DNA from: Timema cristinae
Taxonomy: Eukaryota; Arthropoda; Insecta; Phasmatodea; Timematidae
Reading direction: 5' to 3'
Length of the DNA: 64,000 nt
Assembly (NCBI GenBank): GCA_039000515.1
Contig: JBCFYV010011172.1
Span: forward strand, 73,295,941 to 73,359,940
Each line of letters starts with the position of its first letter. The stretch's first letter is position 1. Shown one piece after another: positions 11,941 through 64,000 of the stretch. The notes under the pieces are model-generated. The model did no database searches. It worked only from the letters and a program-made list of their open reading frames with translations, and was not told the DNA's origin. A program made the translations under genes and the position numbers.

Positions 11941-12339
11941 CATGACAATGTTACTCAAACACACAATCAGTTTTATATGGAGAGCTCCTCTCTCACATAA
12001 CTAGTATAGTTAGAAAAGTGCACATCAAGATCATCTTTACCAGACCTGCTTTTTCCACTGCTCTACAACGTAGAAAGGTACAGAATTCTGACAGAATATT
12101 TTATTGCAAACATCCAAATTTAGTCTTGGTTTTAGTGCAACTAAAACTGTCCTTCCAGAAATTTCTTACTACATTAAATTAAATGTATCTTTGGTTAATA
12201 AGATCACACAATTCCTATTTTGTCTAAAGAGCTTGACTAGTGCCTTTCCTTACTAGCAATTGCAATAGCATTAACCCAAGCATTATAAATTCATATATGT
12301 GGCTCATTTACTGCGATATTTCTTTCTTTAGGCCTTGAG

Positions 12340-12620
12340 TTGCTCAGGCTGATGGCTCCAAATGGTTGACCATGGCAAGCTACTTCTTCCCCGGTAAAAT
12401 ATTCCCTCTCTAGGCCCCTCTCCCCCGCTTGTTATAGGACAAAGAAGAAGATTGTCTTCAAACGAGATTAAGTGATGAGTTAGCAGTAACTTCTAGAAAA
12501 AGAGGCACTCTTTGTTTCCCACCAGAGACTTTTCAGGAAATAGCCAATCCTGACTTAAGGAAATTGATAAATAATTCCCAACCTCTGAGCTATTCTTGAG
12601 TGTTCAGGATCCTGTCCATC
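12340..12620. repeat. fragment of a hAT-type non-autonomous family
   Basis: The stretch ACAAAGAAGAAGATTGTC and the following GATGAGTTAGCAGTAACT match the right part of the complete element at 61,555-62,811 (near 62,600-62,655). It ends in TCCATCCCTA like that element's terminus. No left end was found. Confidence 0.6.
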
Positions 12621-12639
12621 CCTATTATTGATTTATCCT

Positions 12640-13310
12640 AACCTGAGACCTGAAGTAAACAAACATTTCCCTATCACTATGCAAAGACCTACATGATTGG
12701 TGGAACTCGAGTGAAATATCTTAAACAGGCGTAACTATGTATAGTCGGTACCATAGCAAAGTAGGTCACTAAGAATCTCTGTATTTTTTAATGCTTTTAA
12801 ATTTCCTGTCTTATGCTTAGCAAAACTCGGGACAGATTCAAAAAATGCCATAAATAATCAAGAAGCACTCGACACTCATATCCACCTCTTACCGCTGCCG
12901 AGATGAACTGTCGACTGACCGTTGCTGACTTGAGGTTAACATGTGATAAGGACTGTATCATGGGGTCCCTCAACGCTGAGTAAGAACTTCGTTGGTATTT
13001 GAATAGCGCTTGCAAAGCTTGAATTATCATTTCTAAATCAAATAAAGGGATAATTTTAGTTATAATCATTTTCTAATGTTATTTTAAAAGAAGTTAAATC
13101 AAAACATAGGAGGGACTATTTAGTGAATGGATACAATTGAAAGTCCGTTCAGTAGCAAATCAGAGCATAAACTACTACATGTCTTTGTTTACATCAAGTC
13201 TCAGTTTAGGATGAATCAATAATAGTTAATAGCTATCTATCTACTAATAATATAATTATAATAATTCAATTTCTAAGATGTTATGCAAATGTTTACTCAT
13301 ATATTTGAAA
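12640..13310. other. unrecognised intergenic stretch
   Basis: A 90-codon minus-strand frame (12,797-13,069) does not resemble TTI1 or any family I recognise and lacks splice support. Confidence 0.3.
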
Positions 13311-13317
13311 AGTCAGC

Positions 13318-13570
13318 CAGCCACTTGATCTAGTGGTCAGCATACCAAGCTACTAATATAGAGTTACCGGTTTGATTCTTACTGCTAACGTAATTAGGCT
13401 TAAGTTATGTTTAAGACTTCTACTAGTACATCACATCATCTCTTTGGTGCAATATGACCGTACCTACATGGTGTCCCAACCTCAGAAAGTCGATTACATA
13501 TCCTCAACAACCAGTTGAAGGCCAGGAATGTCTAGCTGACAAATCCTGGTGGGACCAGAGAGGAAAAAAC
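13318..13570 (+). repeat. tRNA-derived SINE-like element, single copy seen
   Basis: The head has an A-box-like TGATCTAGTGGTCAGCATACC region near 13,326-13,346 and a B-box-like GGTTTGATTC near 13,370. The following body has no second copy in this window, so the assignment rests on the paired boxes. Confidence 0.5.
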
Positions 13571-13903
13571 TAGTCAAAATAATCATTATGTATCATGAAT
13601 AATGGTAATGATATTAAAAAATTAATATCTAAAACAAATTGCCTACATAAACCTAAACGTGGGTTAAATTCTTTAATAAAATCGTCTATGAGTTCAGTAA
13701 AATAATTACAACTGATTAACTTAAGATAAAAATGTGTTTTATATTTTGCATTTAACACAGATTAAGCATATTACTTAATTCACAACCTGATTGATTTGAA
13801 CCTCGGCCTCAAGCTTGATAGTTCACACCTAAACATCCAACAATGATAACTTCCATATTTGATCGAGAATTCAGCTAAACATGTTCCAACTTAATGATTA
13901 TAA

Positions 13904-13909
13904 TTTATT
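13904..13909 (-). promoter_or_regulatory. possible TTI1 polyadenylation signal
   Basis: AATAAA on the minus strand, about 120 bases after the proposed stop codon of TTI1. The motif is common in AT-rich DNA, so its use is inferred from position only. Confidence 0.35.
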
Positions 13910-13932
13910 CATAGAGAGTGTGTTGTACTCTT

Positions 13933-14029
13933 GGTGTCAAATAAAACCAAGTCACTGAAGACATTTTCTGATTCAACCAATGGCACCAGATGAAAACAGG
14001 TCACAGAAGACATTTTCTATTTCAACCAA

Positions 14030-14030
<1 letters not shown>
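13933..14030. repeat. 49-bp tandem duplication next to the proposed TTI1 stop
   Basis: Two units (13,933-13,981 and 13,982-14,030) share most positions, each ending TTCAACCAAT. The second unit ends at the last base of the proposed stop codon, so the first 3' untranslated bases of TTI1 would be this duplication. Confidence 0.8.
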
Positions 14031-61214
<47,184 letters not shown>

Positions 61215-61727
61215 CTGCAACACAAAGTGCCTGTTGTGAAACAGCAGAGCCAACAAAAGTCACTACACATATCTGCAACATAAAGTGTCTGCCCTCCAAA
61301 ATCAGGACAGCCATTAATACCCTCAACTGCAAACATATCTGCAACATTGACATTAATTCAGTGTTATGTAAGGTTGAGTAAGAACTGTCATCAAAAATTA
61401 ATGGCACATATTTTCATTTTAATATATTTTTACATAAAACTTTTATATAATTAAAAATTGTATTTGTTTGAAATTAATAATAAAGCCTAGTTTGCCTTCA
61501 AGGAGGTCCCTTCTCTTGAAAATTTTAGTAAAACAGATGTTTAACAGTCATAACTAGGGATGAAACAGAATGACGTTTTTATTTCAGGATGGGAATGGGA
61601 CGAGAAATTAGTCAAAATATCGGGATTTGAGACGGGAAATTTTAAACTATATTTAATATATTAAAAATATATTGATTTCTAAACTGATATGGTAAGACTT
61701 GTTAAAGCTATAATATTATTAAAACCC

Positions 61728-61950
61728 TCTTCGGTGACTGCATGGTTTAAGGCCCCACTCTCGCAATAGACTAGACTACCAATGAAGGGGATATTTAGTT
61801 TGCATCTGGCCGGGTGTATTAAGGGTGGTTTTTCTTAAGTGGTTTCCCCCTCTATCCACGCAAATGCAGACACTCCTCTAAATTAAATTTTCCTCATTCC
61901 TAACACACTAGAGTAATTAGTACATAGGTATATAACCGGAGCTAAAAAAA
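61728..61950 (+). repeat. tRNA-derived SINE, family 2, nested in hAT
   Basis: The head GTGACTGCATGGTTTAAGGC, body GGGTGTATTAAGGGTGGTTT and tail region ACTAGAGTAATTAGTACATA, then poly-A. Confidence 0.85.
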
Positions 61951-62063
61951 AATTGCTTAAGGTAGTAAAAACAATAAAAATTAACATATTAAAATTAATA
62001 GAAGTGTGCGCAAATGGCATTTTTTTTATCAAATCAAATATCAAAATTTTGAATTAATTTCAA

Positions 62064-62310
62064 GGTTTAAATTAGGAGGGATAGCTAGCACACTTACCTC
62101 GGTGACACTGGAGTAGAAATTGTTTAGATAGAACACTAAAAAACACATTTTTAAGGACAAGCTTTCACTGTCACAGACAGTTTAATCAGGTTCAAAAAGT
62201 ATACTTATGCACTTGGTTGAACTGCAAGTGTTTTTTAGTATTCTATCAAAACAATTTCTACTCCAGTATCACCAAGGTGAGAATGCCGGCTATCCCTCCT
62301 AATTTAAACC
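62064..62310. mobile_element. foldback element with 83-bp arms
   Basis: Arm 62,064-62,146 (outer GGTTTAAATTAGGAGGGATA) pairs with 62,228-62,310 over 83 bp with few mismatches. The spacer is about 81 bp. A clear target duplication was not seen. Confidence 0.88.
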
Positions 62311-63409
62311 ATGATTTAGCCTAGTGCTCTATTCGAAAATAATATCAAGTAATAAAATTAATAAAATAGTTAATTTTATTACATTTTTAATGAAAATTAT
62401 TTTATTAGTTAATTTCTTTTGAAAATGGTGTTTTATATTTAATAATTTGCACAGGAAAAAAAAAAACTACAAAACATAATGTTGGCACCTCTTCAATTTG
62501 CTCTAAGTATGAAACTGGAAAATATTATCTAGGTTTAAAAGTTACTTTTCTTAAATGTTCTCTCTAGATTTGACACCCCTTATGCTAAGTTTGCTAAATA
62601 ACAAAGAAGAAGACTGTCTACCAAAGAGATTAACAGTGATGAGTCAGCAGTAACTGCAAGAACATGAGCTCCACCCTTTGTTTTATATATTGGAGCATTA
62701 TGTTTTGTTTCCCGCCTGAAACATTTCGGGAAAGGGTCAATCCCACCCGATCAACGGGAATAGATACATTCCCGACATTTCCCCAAGGATTCGAGATTCC
62801 GTCCACCCCTAGTCATAACTAAGCCTGTGTGAAGCTTTGAAATCATGGATTTGAATATGCATTTAGCTAGGATTTATATTTGGCTTGAAATTATGAATCT
62901 TAGTACTTGAAAGGTTTAAATTGTATCCACATAGTTAAAATCCAAATAGCTATCAAGTTTGGATTAGATGTAATTTAGTTTGAAATTCAAATATAAAAAT
63001 TAAACTTTTTTTATGGAAATTAGTGTAGTTCCATTATTTAAGAATTTTATTATAATAATAATAATAATAGTCTATTTACTATTTAAGCATCCTTTTGATG
63101 GCCTTATTCATATAATGAACTCAATTCAAAATATTTATTTAATTCAGTTGAATATCCAATTTAAATTTGATTAAATAAATATAAAAACTTAATTATAAAT
63201 TTTTTGGGGTGTGGGAAGTCCATTTTTCAATACGAAGGAAATTCAAACTGAATATAAAAAAAACATTTTAAAAGCCAAATCAAATTTTGAATATGATTTT
63301 TAAATTGTTTTGTGCTTAAAAAATATTTTATTGTGCTTATTTTTATAGCATTTTGCATTAAAATAACTTATAAAATGTTTTATTAAACTATTGTTTTTAA
63401 TATTTCAGT

Positions 63410-63905
63410 CTTATCATCATCAACTGTTTCCAGCCAGTGGACGGGTCAGTTTAGTAAAATACCTCCTTTCTTCCTCATTTAATTGCTCCCAGCCTTCTCC
63501 TCTCACTTGCACACTGTTATCTGCTCCTCCCATCTCTATCTTTCCCTCCAATTACTACCTGACACTCTTCCTCAAACTTGTCTTTTTCTTCTGCTGGGCA
63601 CTCCACTTGTGGGGCATACACTTGTATTACCACCACCTTTTTTCTTCTATCTGTTATTGACAATCTTTACTATCCTGTCATTCATCACTACCGCCTCCCC
63701 CCTTCTCTTAATACAAAACTTACTTCATTTTTTCTCCCTTCATCGTTTCCCATCCAATGCAAAATGCAGCCTTTCCTTAATTCACTGTTGCCGCTCCCTC
63801 TCCACTCAGTCTCACTCAGACCCAAGATATCCACTCTCTTCTCATCCGTCATGTCCACAATCTCCTCCACTATTTCAGTCAGTGTGCCAATGTTCAGAGT
63901 CCCTA
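63410..63905 (-). pseudogene. LINE with endonuclease start joined to the 3' end
   Basis: On the minus strand, 63,900-63,688 encodes an endonuclease start (EEIVDMTDEKRVDILGLSET, then EWRGSGNSELRKGC). It runs on in decayed form to about 63,540 and is followed by the family 3' end (TTTACTAAACTGACC.., CTGGAAACAGTTGATGATGA). The whole reverse transcriptase region is absent. Confidence 0.75.
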
Positions 63906-64000
63906 TTCATAATGGTTGTCAACAATTTTTTCAATCCTGCAATTTACTTTATTTTCTCGGATGCTTTGGTTTTTTTGGCCACCGGCTTACTAAGCTGGTT

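Larger units (their letters stand above)
61555..62811. mobile_element. non-autonomous hAT element with nested insertions
   Basis: The ends TAGGGATGAAACAGAATGAC and, reversed, TAGGGGTGGACGGAATCTCG are flanked by a perfect 8-bp duplication GTCATAAC (61,547-61,554 and 62,812-62,819). The 1,257-bp element contains a SINE (61,728-61,950) and a foldback element (62,064-62,310). A related fragment is at 12,340-12,620. Confidence 0.93.

Noticed and set aside
12797..13069. Further TTI1 exon downstream of the stop
   Set aside because: The peptide is unlike TTI1 and the proposed stop at 14,030 precedes it.

Overview
This window looks like arthropod nuclear DNA, probably from an insect. The evidence is one host gene spread over many exons with kilobase-scale AT-rich introns, plus a transposon load typical of arthropods: pogo, hAT, a Helentron-like element, R1-clade and Jockey-type LINEs, and tRNA-derived SINEs. 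The species cannot be named from the sequence alone.

Host gene. Fourteen exons on the minus strand, from 61,214 down to 14,030, form one open reading frame of 800 codons. All thirteen junctions have GT..AG borders and compatible phases. The product is the central and C-terminal part of TTI1 (TELO2-interacting protein 1), a HEAT-repeat scaffold of the TELO2-TTI1-TTI2 complex that helps fold and stabilise PIKK kinases (mTOR, ATM, ATR, DNA-PKcs, SMG1, TRRAP). The first 250 to 300 residues are not seen and should lie beyond 64,000. The terminal exon at 14,030-14,110 is the least certain part. In two exons (61,072-61,214 and 18,702-18,839) the 3' splice site and the start of the exon are tandemly repeated.

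Layout. 1-3,700: a tRNA-derived SINE next to an apparently intact, young pogo-like DNA transposon (216-3,689) with perfect terminal inverted repeats, TA duplications, a two-exon transposase gene and many subterminal repeats. 3,700-13,900: a graveyard of a hAT (ZMYM1-like) transposase, two Jockey-type pieces, an R1-clade LINE, a MITE and a SINE. 14,000-61,200: TTI1, its introns carrying at least four hAT-type non-autonomous elements with 8-bp target duplications, four SINE families, a GATGAT-tailed LINE family, a Helentron-like element, a TA-flanked MITE, a Tigger/jerky-like transposase remnant, possible LTR or promoter fragments, a 31-bp minisatellite and a long AT tract. 61,500-64,000: a hAT element carrying a nested SINE and a long-armed foldback element, then a LINE whose endonuclease start is joined to its 3' end.

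Most unusual signals: two clusters of short inverted repeats with core GTC-N5-GAC whose arms co-vary (45,349-45,587 and 51,034-51,654); repeated splice acceptors in two TTI1 exons; and a SINE family sharing its 3' terminal sequence with the local LINE family, which suggests a LINE/SINE partnership. Intron stretches not listed are AT-rich and show nothing I recognise.
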